From Erythrobacter sp. UBA2510 (GTDB lineage Bacteria > Pseudomonadota > Alphaproteobacteria > Sphingomonadales > Sphingomonadaceae), in assembly GCA_002341345.1 (NCBI GenBank), contig DDNW01000015.1, positions 1-10,180 of the forward strand: 10,180 bases of DNA, given 5' to 3'. Below, piece by piece: positions 1 to 6,745 of the stretch. A model generated the notes under the pieces. It was not told where the DNA came from. It made no database searches and saw nothing but the letters and a program-made list of their open reading frames with translations. Numbering within the stretch: the stretch's first letter is position 1; each line of letters opens with the position of its first letter. A program made the position numbers and the translations under genes.

Positions 1-457
1 GTGCGGCGCTTTTGCCAGTGAGAAAATCGAGCACCCGGCGCACCGTGTCCTCCCCGCCCTCGCGGCGGATATCGCCTGCCAGCGGGCCATGGACGGGTCT
101 GCCGATGCCGTGGCGGTAGAGCGCACCGAGCAGATAGCCATTGTCCGAATAGCCGAGCCAGGTCTTGTCGCGCGCCGCCGGTCCCATTCCGGCAATCGCA
201 TCGGCGGCAATCCGGTTCGCGCCATAGCCGCCCATGGCGAACCAGATCGCATCGACCTCAGGGTCGTTTGCGCATTCGAGCAAAGCGGCCAGTCGCGTCG
301 CGTCGTTTCCTGCAAAATGCCCCTCTTCAAGGAAGCATTGCTCGTGGAAAAAGAGCGCCACATCGGGATATTCCGCCGCCGCCAGCGCCATGACGCGCTC
401 GGCTCGGTCGCGCCTGATCGGCTTGCCGGGAGCGAGGAGTGCGATGCGCGTTGTCAT
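1..457 (-). CDS. ldcA: LD-carboxypeptidase (peptidase family S66, LdcA-like), 3' end cut off
   Basis: Only the first 152 codons are present; the C-terminal half lies beyond position 1. Proteins of this family are cytoplasmic serine peptidases that remove the terminal D-alanine from murein tetrapeptides to give tripeptides during cell-wall recycling. The translation shows a start of the form MTTRIALLAPG, then FFHEQCFLEEGHFAGND near residues 36-52, GGYGANRI at 76-83, and GYSDN at 102-106. The last corresponds to the family's nucleophile motif GFSD/GYSD, so Ser104 is the likely nucleophile. The Glu and His of the triad would lie in the missing half. The residue before GGYG is Met75, where many members have Arg. 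The ATG at 455-457 follows a GAGGG ribosome site at 464-468, six bases upstream. It is divergent from the Mur ligase that starts at 516, which fits a recycling pair. Family call is fairly firm; substrate is inferred. Confidence 0.85.
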   Translation of the reverse strand, partial: MTTRIALLAPGKPIRRDRAERVMALAAAEYPDVALFFHEQCFLEEGHFAGNDATRLAALLECANDPEVDAIWFAMGGYGANRIAADAIAGMGPAARDKTWLGYSDNGYLLGALYRHGIGRPVHGPLAGDIRREGGEDTVRRVLDFLTGKSAA

Positions 458-468
458 GCCCCACCCTC

Positions 469-515
469 TACCATCCGCTTCACAAAGCGCCACACCCCGA
501 ATAGGCAGGATGGTA
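469..515. repeat. 8-bp perfect inverted repeat in the ldcA/Mur-ligase divergent gap
   Basis: TACCATCC at 469-476 is mirrored exactly by GGATGGTA at 508-515, with 31 bases between. Inside lies a second small hairpin, CGCTT at 476-480 with AAGCG at 485-489 and a CACA loop. The left arm abuts the minus-strand ribosome site of ldcA (464-468). The right arm overlaps the plus-strand ribosome site of the Mur ligase (504-509) and touches its ATG at 516. The placement would suit an operator acting on both genes, or an RNA hairpin masking the ligase start. An 8-bp repeat can also occur by chance, so a function is only a suggestion. Confidence 0.4.
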
Positions 516-1940
516 ATGGTTGATTCGACGGCCCGCGCGCCACTTTCAGGACAGAGCTATTTCTTCTGCGGCATCGGCGGGTCGGGGATGTTGCCGCTCG
601 CCAATATCGTGAAGGGTCTGGGCGCCGAGGTCGCCGGCTCGGACCGGTCCTGGGATCAGGGGCGCACGCCGGAAAAATTCGCCTGGCTCAAGGCCAAGGG
701 TTTCACGCTCTTCCCGCAGGACGGCAGCGGCGTCGCATCGAAGGATCAGGTGCTGGTGGCCTCCGCCGCGATTGAAGACAGCGTGCCCGAGATCGTCAAG
801 GGCCGGATGCTTGGCTGCCCGCGCCAGAGCCGCGCCGAACTGCTCTCGGGCCTGTTCAATGCCGCCTCGGTATCGCTCGGGGTCGCCGGAACCAGCGGAA
901 AATCGACCACCACCGGCATGCTCGGCTGGATTCTCGCGCGTCGCGGCAAGCGGCCGACGATCATGAACGGCGCGGTGATGAAGAACTTCGTCTCGCCGCA
1001 AGAGCCCTTCGCCAGTGCGGTTGTCGGCGATGGCAAGGTCTTTGTCAGCGAAATTGACGAGAGCGATGGCTCGATCGAGCTCTACAACCCGCATATCGCG
1101 GTGCTGCTCAATGTCAGCCTCGACCACAAGAGCCTCGACGAATTGCGTGGCCTGTTTACCCGCTTCATCGCCAAGGCACAGACGGCGGTGGTCAATTTCG
1201 ACAATGAGGAAGCGCGCCTGCTCGCCCCGCGTGCGAAGCGGGTCATTTCCTACGGCATCGACCACCCAAAGGCCGATATCGGGATCGAACCGGGCACCAT
1301 CGTCGAAGAACAGGACGGCGTCGCCGCCCTGCTGGTCGACCGGCGCGAGGATGTCGGCCACCCGCTGCAGCTGAAGATGCCCGGGCAGCACAACCTTTCC
1401 AATGCGCTTGCGGCCATTGCCGGGGCCGTGGCCTCGGGCATCGACATCGAGGATGCAGTCATCGCCCTCGCCAGTTTCGAAGGGCTTGCGCGCCGCTTCG
1501 ACATTATCGGCACCAGCCCGCATGGCATGACCGTAATCGACGATTTCGGCCACAACCCGGAAAAATGCCGCGCCACCCTGCGCACGCTGAAAGCGCAGCC
1601 GGGCCGCGTCATCGCCTTCTTCCAGCCGCATGGCTACGGGCCCTTGCGCCAGATGGGCCACGAACTCGCGAAGACTTTTGCCAGGGAACTTGGCCCGGAA
1701 GACCACACTTTGCTGTGCGACCCGGTCTATTTCGGCGGCACGGTCGATCGTTCTGAAGGGAGCGAGCGGATCGTGCGCCTGATCGAGGAAGCGGGCGGCA
1801 GCGCCGAATACTACCCGACGCGCGAGGAATGCCGGGAGCGTATCTGGGCGCTTGCCCGCCCCGGCGACCGGATCGTGGTGATGGGCGCGCGCGACGACAC
1901 GCTGACCACTTTTGCGCAAAAACTGCTGCAGGGCCTGTAA
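516..1940 (+). CDS. Mur ligase of the MurC/Mpl family, probable murein-peptide recycling ligase
   Basis: An ATP-dependent ligase of 474 residues that joins an amino acid or peptide to UDP-MurNAc in the cytoplasm. Visible motifs in order are the N-terminal nucleotide fold GIGGSGM (19-25), the P-loop GTSGKST (125-131), SEIDESDGS (178-186), NVSLDHKS (199-206), PGQHNLSNAL (289-298), IDDFGHNP (341-348), FQPHGYG (369-375) and VMGARDD (455-461). The length fits Mpl (about 457 in E. coli) and MurC. The divergent neighbour is an LD-carboxypeptidase, whose tripeptide product is the substrate of Mpl, and murC normally sits in the dcw cluster, which is absent here. Both points favour recycling. Against it, FQPHGYG resembles MurC (FQPHRY) more than E. 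coli Mpl, so the exact substrate is open and no symbol is given. The ATG at 516 was chosen because GGCAGG (504-509) lies six bases upstream; the in-frame ATG at 510 would overlap that site. The reading frame stays open upstream to 234, but that stretch is antisense to ldcA. Confidence 0.85.
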   Translation: MVDSTARAPLSGQSYFFCGIGGSGMLPLANIVKGLGAEVAGSDRSWDQGRTPEKFAWLKAKGFTLFPQDGSGVASKDQVLVASAAIEDSVPEIVKGRMLGCPRQSRAELLSGLFNAASVSLGVAGTSGKSTTTGMLGWILARRGKRPTIMNGAVMKNFVSPQEPFASAVVGDGKVFVSEIDESDGSIELYNPHIAVLLNVSLDHKSLDELRGLFTRFIAKAQTAVVNFDNEEARLLAPRAKRVISYGIDHPKADIGIEPGTIVEEQDGVAALLVDRREDVGHPLQLKMPGQHNLSNALAAIAGAVASGIDIEDAVIALASFEGLARRFDIIGTSPHGMTVIDDFGHNPEKCRATLRTLKAQPGRVIAFFQPHGYGPLRQMGHELAKTFARELGPEDHTLLCDPVYFGGTVDRSEGSERIVRLIEEAGGSAEYYPTREECRERIWALARPGDRIVVMGARDDTLTTFAQKLLQGL

Positions 1941-2028
1941 TCGGGGCTCTGACCGGCCCGCAAATCAAGCCTTTTGAAACCCTTTGCCCGCTATTCACCC
2001 TCATCCGCCGAGACAGAGGGAGCAAGCC

Positions 2029-2328
2029 ATGGTCAAGTCGTATCGTCCCGGTGGCGTGGGCATGTTGCCGGCAGCGCCGGGCACCTATCTCGTGCATGCC
2101 TATTTCGACGACAACCAGGTCGAGCTGATCAAGGCCAATATCATCGGCTGGCAGATCGGTGCCGAGCGCGGGCTGACCCCGCTGGTGATCGACCCGCGCG
2201 CCGCCGAGGACGACAGCTGGAACGTGATCCACCCCGATGGCCGGGTCGAGGCGGTCGATGGCCATGTCTGGGAAAATGTCGATCTGTGGATCGACGAATT
2301 GCGCCGGATGCGCCGCGCCGTCGCCTGA
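2029..2328 (+). CDS. Conserved-looking small protein of unknown function, 99 residues
   Basis: I do not recognise a family. The protein is soluble in appearance, with no signal peptide or membrane segment. It opens MVKSYRPGGVGMLPAAPGTY and ends in an amphipathic charged helix (ENVDLWIDELRRMRRAVA). The middle alternates hydrophobic and polar residues and includes three Trp, so it may fold as a small alpha/beta domain. The ATG at 2029 has a clear ribosome site, AGGGAG at 2016-2021, seven bases upstream. An earlier in-frame ATG at 1984 would add 15 residues rich in Pro and His and would swallow that site, so it is not used. It lies 88 bases downstream of the Mur ligase, same strand, and converges on the DUF808 gene with only 16 bases between the stops; I see no clear terminator there. 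Coding is supported by the ribosome site and gene-like composition. Confidence 0.75.
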   Translation: MVKSYRPGGVGMLPAAPGTYLVHAYFDDNQVELIKANIIGWQIGAERGLTPLVIDPRAAEDDSWNVIHPDGRVEAVDGHVWENVDLWIDELRRMRRAVA

Positions 2329-2344
2329 TCGTAACCGGCAGGCG

Positions 2345-3313
2345 TCAGTGCGCGCCCTCGGCTTCGGCAGGCGCATCATGTCCGCCCAGCCCCAGCACCT
2401 TGTGCAACACGAAGACCAGCACGAAACCGAGCGCCAAGCCGGCAATGGCTGACGCCGTGGCATAGGCAATCCAGCCGAGCACACCGCCCAGCGCGCCGCT
2501 TGCCTGCTCTACCCAGTGCTGGAACCCATGCGCGACATCAGCAGGGAAGTGCAGCCCCAGCTCCTCCAACCCATGCAGGATGATGCCGCCGCCAACCCAC
2601 AGCATGGCAATGGTCCCGACGAAGGACAGGGTCGTCAGCAATTTCGGCATGGCCGCGAGCAGGAACCGCCCGAAGCCCTGCGCGGCGCTCGAATCCTTTT
2701 TCGAAAGGTGCAGCCCGATATCGTCCATCTTTACGATGATCGCGACCGCGCCATAGACGAACACGGTCACCGCCACGCCGACCAGCGCAAGCACAACCGC
2801 GCGGGTGAGCAGAGTCTCGGCCGCGACTTCGTTGAGCGTGATCGCCATGATCTCGGCGCTCAGGATCATGTCGGTGCGGATCGCGCCCGCGGTCCGCTCC
2901 TTCTCGAACTGGACCGGATCTGTGATTGGATCCTCCAGCGTCTTGCCGTGCTTTTCCCCGCCCAGCTTCTCGACGATCTTTTCCGCGCCTTCGTAACTGA
3001 GATAGGCCCCGCCACACATCAGGATCGGGATGATCGCCCAGGGCAGGAACTCGCTCAGCAGCAGCGCGCCCGGCAGCAGGAACAGCAGCTTGTTCTTGAG
3101 ACTGCCCTTGGTGATATTGGCAATCAGCGGCAGTTCGCGCTCTGGCGTAAGGCCGGTGACATAGGATGGCGTAACCGCCGCATCATCGATCACCACGCCG
3201 GCCGTCTTGGACCCGGCCTTGCTTGCCGCCACGCCGACATCGTCGAGCGAGGAGGCGGCAGCGCGGGCAATCACCGCTACGTCGTCTAACAGGGCTACGA
3301 GGCCGCCGGGCAT
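2345..3313 (-). CDS. yedI: DUF808 family inner-membrane protein (YedI-like)
   Basis: A 322-residue integral membrane protein of the DUF808/YedI family; E. coli YedI is of similar size and has no proven function. The hallmark N-terminal region is clear: ALLDDVA near 7-13, SSLDDVG at 21-27, a GVVIDDAAVTPSYV stretch at 39-52, then ERELPLI and KGSLKNKLLFLLPGALLLS up to about 87. Hydrophobic segments are visible at about 76-105, 150-165, 171-194, 218-246 and 275-307. Between the first two sits a charged loop (EKLGGEKHGKTLEDP). The C-terminus is a short Ala/Glu/His tail. The ATG at 3311-3313 follows a ribosome site ACGGAGAC at 3318-3325. It stands alone on the minus strand, converging on the 99-residue gene and divergent from rpsF. 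I saw no convincing promoter, although a perfect TGACGTCA palindrome lies at 3333-3340. Confidence 0.9.
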   Translation of the reverse strand: MPGGLVALLDDVAVIARAAASSLDDVGVAASKAGSKTAGVVIDDAAVTPSYVTGLTPERELPLIANITKGSLKNKLLFLLPGALLLSEFLPWAIIPILMCGGAYLSYEGAEKIVEKLGGEKHGKTLEDPITDPVQFEKERTAGAIRTDMILSAEIMAITLNEVAAETLLTRAVVLALVGVAVTVFVYGAVAIIVKMDDIGLHLSKKDSSAAQGFGRFLLAAMPKLLTTLSFVGTIAMLWVGGGIILHGLEELGLHFPADVAHGFQHWVEQASGALGGVLGWIAYATASAIAGLALGFVLVFVLHKVLGLGGHDAPAEAEGAH

Positions 3314-3448
3314 ACAGGTCTCCGTTGGGTAATGACGTCAGGTTCGGTCCGTATTTGCCAACGCATCAAGGCCGACGATGTGCCATAAGGGCATTTGCGT
3401 CTTTGACGCCATGGGCACCCAGGCGGTTCTGAACAGGTCAGGCAAAGC

Positions 3449-3476
3449 TTGCAATCGCGCCCCTTTCCGCTATGTG
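3449..3476 (+). promoter_or_regulatory. Probable promoter of the rpsF operon
   Basis: TTGCAA at 3449-3454 and TATGTG at 3471-3476 are separated by 16 bases, giving a sigma-70-like promoter pointing into rpsF. Transcription would begin near 3483, leaving a leader of about 105 bases. The remainder of the 275-base gap between the DUF808 gene and rpsF (3314-3588) shows no other gene. Confidence 0.55.
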
Positions 3477-3490
3477 CGCGCCTTCCCAGC

Positions 3491-3549
3491 GGCCCTGTGG
3501 GTCTGCCGGGACACCCAAGAAAGCCGGAGGGGCCCCGTCATCCGGACGG
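3491..3549 (+). promoter_or_regulatory. Structured rpsF leader, candidate S6:S18 autoregulatory element
   Basis: The predicted leader can fold into two parts. The first pairs GGCCC (3491-3495) with GGGCC (3530-3534), enclosing TGGGT (3498-3502) with ACCCA (3513-3517). The second is a 5-bp hairpin, CCGTC (3535-3539) with GACGG (3545-3549), whose five-base loop ATCCG contains CCG. It is established that rpsF leaders in many bacteria carry a hairpin with an exposed CCG that the S6:S18 complex binds to repress its own operon. The match here is by eye only: the CCG is in an apical loop, and ATCC/GGAT pairing at 3540-3551 is a competing fold. Confidence 0.4.
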
Positions 3550-3588
3550 ATCAGCCAGCGATCGGCATGAAGTGAAAGGAAGCGTGAC

Positions 3589-3954
3589 ATGGCTCTTTAC
3601 GAGCATGTTTTTCTCGCGCGTCAGGATTTGAGCCAGGCTCAGGTCGATGCGCTTGCCGCCGCCGCCACGGAAATCGTGGAAGCGAACGAGGGCAAGGTCG
3701 TGAAGACCGAGACCTGGGGCCTCAAGAGCCTCGCCTACAAGATCGACCGCAACCGCAAGGCGCATTTCGTGATGCTCAATATCGAGGGTCCGGGATCGCT
3801 GATCGCCGAGTTGGAGCGTCAGAACCGTATCAACGAAGACATCATCCGCTGGCTCACCATCGCGGTGGAAGAGCACGAGGACGGCCCCTCGGCCATGATG
3901 CGCAAGAATGAGCGCGACCGTAAGCGCCGCACCGACCGGGAGGACCGTAACTGA
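3589..3954 (+). CDS. rpsF: 30S ribosomal protein bS6
   Basis: A 121-residue bS6, which binds the central domain of 16S rRNA together with bS18 on the platform of the small subunit. Diagnostic stretches are [14 protein letters not shown] at the start, [12 protein letters not shown] (41-52), [12 protein letters not shown] (54-65) and [13 protein letters not shown] (76-88). The C-terminus is a basic, charged tail ([17 protein letters not shown]), a common and variable feature of the family. The ATG is preceded by AAAGGAAG at about 3575-3582. It is the first gene of the rpsF-rpsR-rplI operon, and its TGA overlaps the rpsR ATG by one base, which suggests translational coupling with its binding partner. 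Confidence 0.97.
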   Translation: MALYEHVFLARQDLSQAQVDALAAAATEIVEANEGKVVKTETWGLKSLAYKIDRNRKAHFVMLNIEGPGSLIAELERQNRINEDIIRWLTIAVEEHEDGPSAMMRKNERDRKRRTDREDRN

Positions 3955-4178
3955 TGTCTCGTCCGTTTTTCCGTCGTCGCAAGTCGTGCCCCTTCGCCGC
4001 CAAGGATGCGCCGAAGATCGACTACAAGGACGTCCGCCTGCTGCAGGGCTTCATGTCCGAACGCGGCAAGATCGTGCCCAGCCGCATCACCGCGGTTTCG
4101 GCGAAGAAGCAGCGTGAGCTGGCCAAGGCGATCAAGCGCGCCCGCCACCTCGGCCTGCTCCCCTACATCGTGAAATAA
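3954..4178 (+). CDS. rpsR: 30S ribosomal protein bS18
   Basis: A 74-residue bS18, near the usual 75. It pairs with bS6 on the 30S platform. The sequence begins [14 protein letters not shown], then has [13 protein letters not shown] (21-33), [20 protein letters not shown] (37-56) and the closing [12 protein letters not shown]. Cys12 is the single Cys of the CPF motif. The start codon overlaps the rpsF stop (TGATG at 3952-3956), with GGGAGG at 3938-3943 as ribosome site inside the end of rpsF. rplI follows after 14 bases. Confidence 0.97.
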   Translation: MSRPFFRRRKSCPFAAKDAPKIDYKDVRLLQGFMSERGKIVPSRITAVSAKKQRELAKAIKRARHLGLLPYIVK

Positions 4179-4192
4179 GGAGGACATTCGTC

Positions 4193-4813
4193 ATGGAAAT
4201 CATCCTCCTGGAACGCGTGGCCAATCTCGGCATGATCGGTGATGTCGTCACCGTGCGTGACGGCTATGCCCGCAACTTCCTGCTCCCGCAGAAGAAGGCG
4301 CTGCGCGCCAACGAAGCCAACCGCAAGGTCTTCGAAGCCAATCGCGACCGTCTCGAGGCCGAAAATGCCGAGAAGCGGACCGATGCCGAGAAGCAGGGCT
4401 CCAAGGTCGCAGGCGTCGAGATCACGCTGATCCGCGCTGCCTCGAACTCGGGCCAGCTTTACGGTTCGGTCAATGTTCGCGATGTGGCACAGGCACTGAC
4501 CGAGAAGGGTCATGCGATCGACAAGCGCCAGGTCATCATGGGCGCGCCGATCAAGACCATCGGCATGTTCGACGTGACCATCTCGCTCCACCCCGAAGTC
4601 GAGGTGACGGTCAAGGCCAATGTCGCCCGTTCGGACGACGAAGCCGAGCTGCAGAGCCAGGGCATCGACATCCTCGCCACGATGTTCGAGGAAGAGCGCA
4701 ACGAGACCGAGGGCTTCACCGAAGCGCTCGATCCCGACCGTGAGCTGGGCGAACTGCCGACCGACGAAGCTCCGGCTGAAGACGTTGCGGACGAGGACGG
4801 CGAGCAAGCCTGA
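4193..4813 (+). CDS. rplI: 50S ribosomal protein bL9 with long acidic C-terminal extension
   Basis: bL9 binds 23S rRNA at the base of the L1 stalk and reaches across to neighbouring ribosomes, helping keep the reading frame. The N-domain signature is intact: MEIILLERVANLGMIGDVV, then RDGYARNFLLPQKKAL (22-37). The connecting helix spans roughly 41-75 and the C-domain about 76-147, including GQLYGSVN (87-94). Typical bL9 stops near 149 residues; this one has 206. The extra 57 residues or so are strongly acidic, with runs such as EEERNETEGF and EDVADEDGEQA. Such tails are, to my recollection, common in sphingomonads. The ribosome site AAGGAGGA (4177-4184) overlaps the rpsR stop and is the best in the window. 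A terminator follows at 4839. Confidence 0.96.
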   Translation: MEIILLERVANLGMIGDVVTVRDGYARNFLLPQKKALRANEANRKVFEANRDRLEAENAEKRTDAEKQGSKVAGVEITLIRAASNSGQLYGSVNVRDVAQALTEKGHAIDKRQVIMGAPIKTIGMFDVTISLHPEVEVTVKANVARSDDEAELQSQGIDILATMFEEERNETEGFTEALDPDRELGELPTDEAPAEDVADEDGEQA

Positions 4814-4838
4814 TCCTCCTCCTCCACTACGAGACAAG

Positions 4839-4878
4839 AAAGGGCGCTATCCTGCCGGGATGGCGCCCTTTTTGTTTT
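4839..4878 (+). terminator. Rho-independent terminator after rplI
   Basis: AAAGGGCGC (4839-4847) pairs with GCGCCCTTT (4863-4871), a T-G wobble joins 4848 and 4862, and ATCC (4849-4852) pairs with GGAT (4858-4861) around a TGCCG loop. The stem is 14 bp and runs into TTTTTGTTTT. It ends the rpsF operon. On the opposite strand the stem is followed by a weaker TTTCTTG, so it may also stop transcripts of the converging DUF389 gene. Confidence 0.92.
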
Positions 4879-4948
4879 GCAGGTCTGCTTTTGCCTGCGG
4901 GGCGGGCCTTGCAGGTCACAACCGTGCGCAGTTATGTCCTGCGATGCG

Positions 4949-5968
4949 TCAGAACGCTCCAATCCCCAGCACCAGCCTCCCCGCCATCAAGGAGGTAAGA
5001 AGTAACAGCAACAGCACCCAGACCGCCAGAATCCCGCTCGTCATGCGCCAGTCGCGCGGTGGAAGTCCCTGAACCAGGAATGTGGCAATCCCGGCCACGT
5101 TCACGCAGACCAGATTGATGGCAAACAGGAAAAGGGCATCCAGCCCAAGCGCTGTATTTCCCGCAGCGATATAGATGCCCGCAGCTGACAGCGGCGGCAC
5201 CAGCGCCACTGCCACCATCACCCCGACCAGCGTCAGCGAAGCCGCACGGCTGAAGGCAAGCACGCCGGCGGCTCCGCAGGCCAGCGCCAGCGCAATATCC
5301 GCCGGCTGCACGATTGTTCGATTCCGCAATTCAGGCAAGGCCGGGTCGATCTCCACACTCCACCCCACAAGCATCCCGGCAAGTACGGCGACGAGGGCAC
5401 CTGTTACGAGAGCCGCGCCCGCCGCCCTGCCCATGCGCCGGTCGCCCACCGTAGCAGCCAGCGCGGCGCCCATGGTCGGCCCCAGCAAGGGCGCAATGAT
5501 CATCGCCCCGATTACGACCGCCGTCTGCCCGCTGCGCATCCCCAGCCCTGCAATGACAGAGGAAAGCAGGACCGTAACGAGGAAATCCGGCCTGATCTTG
5601 AGCGATTCGGCAATGTCATCGTAAAGCTCGTCCGTGCTGATCCGATCGCGGGTGAAGAAGCGCTCGATCGCGGTGGGCGGGCGCAGCTGACCGGGTGGAC
5701 GCAGCTCGGTTTCGGCGGACTCGATCACCGGGGGGACGACAGCCTCGAGTTCGAGGACATAGGCCGTGAAGGTTTCGACATCGCCGAAATTGTCGCCCAG
5801 ATCGTCAAGCAATCGCTCGGTATAGCGTTGCTGCACGATGCAGCTGTATTTCTCAGGGCGCCCAGGAACGCTTTCGCGCCAGAAACGCCGCGTATGGCGC
5901 GTCAGGATTGTTTCGAGCAGACCAATCTGCTCTTCGGGAAGGAATATCTCGACCAGTCGCGCTGACAT
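4949..5968 (-). CDS. DUF389 family membrane protein
   Basis: A 339-residue protein with the DUF389 (TIGR00341-type) membrane domain; no biochemical function is established. Residues 1-125 are soluble, with an alpha/beta look at 1-80 and a charged linker. The membrane part starts near 128. The family's signature is obvious: VVIGAMIIAPLLGPTMGAAL at 151-170, LVGVMVAVALVPPLSAAGI at 247-265, and INLVCVNVAG at 284-293. Hydrophobic segments lie at about 129-163, 183-204, 223-238, 244-268, 276-299 and 312-336. The ATG at 5966-5968 has a strong ribosome site, GAGGAGA at 5976-5982, which overlaps the stop codon of the upstream hydrolase gene. It is thus the last gene of the permease-asd operon. A transport role is possible but not shown. 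Confidence 0.9.
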   Translation of the reverse strand: MSARLVEIFLPEEQIGLLETILTRHTRRFWRESVPGRPEKYSCIVQQRYTERLLDDLGDNFGDVETFTAYVLELEAVVPPVIESAETELRPPGQLRPPTAIERFFTRDRISTDELYDDIAESLKIRPDFLVTVLLSSVIAGLGMRSGQTAVVIGAMIIAPLLGPTMGAALAATVGDRRMGRAAGAALVTGALVAVLAGMLVGWSVEIDPALPELRNRTIVQPADIALALACGAAGVLAFSRAASLTLVGVMVAVALVPPLSAAGIYIAAGNTALGLDALFLFAINLVCVNVAGIATFLVQGLPPRDWRMTSGILAVWVLLLLLLTSLMAGRLVLGIGAF

Positions 5969-5980
5969 GGCCTTGTCTCC

Positions 5981-6745
5981 TCAATCCCTGCTGACGGATA
6001 GGAAGCTGGTGATTCTCTCACCCATGGCGCGTTCGGTCACGCTGCTCATGTGATGGCCGGGGATCAGCTCGAGCTGCGCATCGGGCAGTTCCGTGACCAG
6101 CTTTTGCGGTGAGCCGTTGTCCTGATCGTCCTCGCCGCACAGGATCAGGGTCGGCATGGTGATGCGCGAAAGACCCTCAACGGCCACATCCGCAACCGAT
6201 TCCAGCAGTAGTCGGGTTGCGACCCGGTCGACCTTCATCGTCTTCATGAACTGACGCGCCATGAAGGCAGGGTCGCCATGCTTGATCTCGTCGAAGCGAT
6301 CGATCGCGTCGATGAAGAAGGCCGAACGCTTGTGCCAGCCCGCCAGTCCCTCCAGCCCCATCCCCGCCAGCACCAGTCGGCGGGGCGTCAGCCCGGCGAT
6401 CACCGCGCTGGTCGACGTTCGCGCGCCAAGCGAGAAGCCAACGAGATCGTAATCGGTCAGCCCCAGTCCTTCGACCAGTGCGAGGACATCTTTCACCAGC
6501 ACGTCAGGCGGATAGTTTTCGGGATCGTGCGGCGCGGCGCTCTGTCCATGGGCGCGCAGGTCGGGCATGATCACGTCAAACCCGGCATCCGCCAGTTGCG
6601 CGGCATGGCCGAACTTGATCCAGTTCATCTGCGCGCTGGAGAACAGGCCGTGCAGCAGCAGGACGGGCCTGCCTCCTCCGTCATCCGGCCCTATCCGATG
6701 CACCGCCAATCGGGTGCCGTCGAAGCTTGCGAAGATCTCACTCAC
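5981..6745 (-). CDS. Alpha/beta-fold hydrolase
   Basis: A cytoplasmic hydrolase of about 254 residues with the classic alpha/beta fold. Visible elements are the oxyanion strand VLLLHGLFSS (28-37), PDLRAHGQS (61-69), the nucleophile elbow GFSLG (103-107, Ser105), the acid in GEDDQDN (204-210, Asp206 or a neighbour) and the histidine in PGHHMSS (229-235, His231 or His232). The whole triad is therefore present. The substrate cannot be read from the sequence; esterase, lactonase or thioesterase activity are all possible. I chose the GTG at 6743-6745 because it overlaps the stop of the lipoprotein gene in a GTGA arrangement and gives MSEIFASFDG, a natural start for the fold. An ATG at 6772 adds nine residues and also lacks a good ribosome site. 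DUF389 follows after 12 bases. Confidence 0.87.
   Translation of the reverse strand: MSEIFASFDGTRLAVHRIGPDDGGGRPVLLLHGLFSSAQMNWIKFGHAAQLADAGFDVIMPDLRAHGQSAAPHDPENYPPDVLVKDVLALVEGLGLTDYDLVGFSLGARTSTSAVIAGLTPRRLVLAGMGLEGLAGWHKRSAFFIDAIDRFDEIKHGDPAFMARQFMKTMKVDRVATRLLLESVADVAVEGLSRITMPTLILCGEDDQDNGSPQKLVTELPDAQLELIPGHHMSSVTERAMGERITSFLSVSRD

Noticed and set aside
234..515. N-terminal extension of the Mur ligase frame
   Set aside because: It overlaps ldcA on the other strand, and the Mur ligase fold begins just after 516, where a good ribosome site supports the start.
546..1919. Long open frame of 457 codons on the minus strand
   Set aside because: It is antisense to the Mur ligase along its whole length, has an Arg/Asp/Gly-heavy composition typical of GC-rich shadow frames, and matches no family.
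2516..3289. Open frame of 257 codons on the plus strand
   Set aside because: It is antisense to the DUF808 gene, which is unmistakable on the minus strand; the translation is Gln/Arg/Asp-rich without domains.
3333..3340. Perfect TGACGTCA palindrome upstream of the DUF808 gene
   Set aside because: Eight bases alone are too little to claim an operator, and no promoter was found around it to give it a context.
3378..3575. Small plus-strand open frame of 65 codons before rpsF
   Set aside because: It spans the likely rpsF promoter and leader, and has no clear ribosome site or recognisable sequence.
4874..4920. Direct repeat TTGCAGGTC downstream of rplI
   Set aside because: Two 9-base copies about 30 bases apart in a short GC-rich gap could be chance; no array, mobile-element end or attachment site accompanies them.
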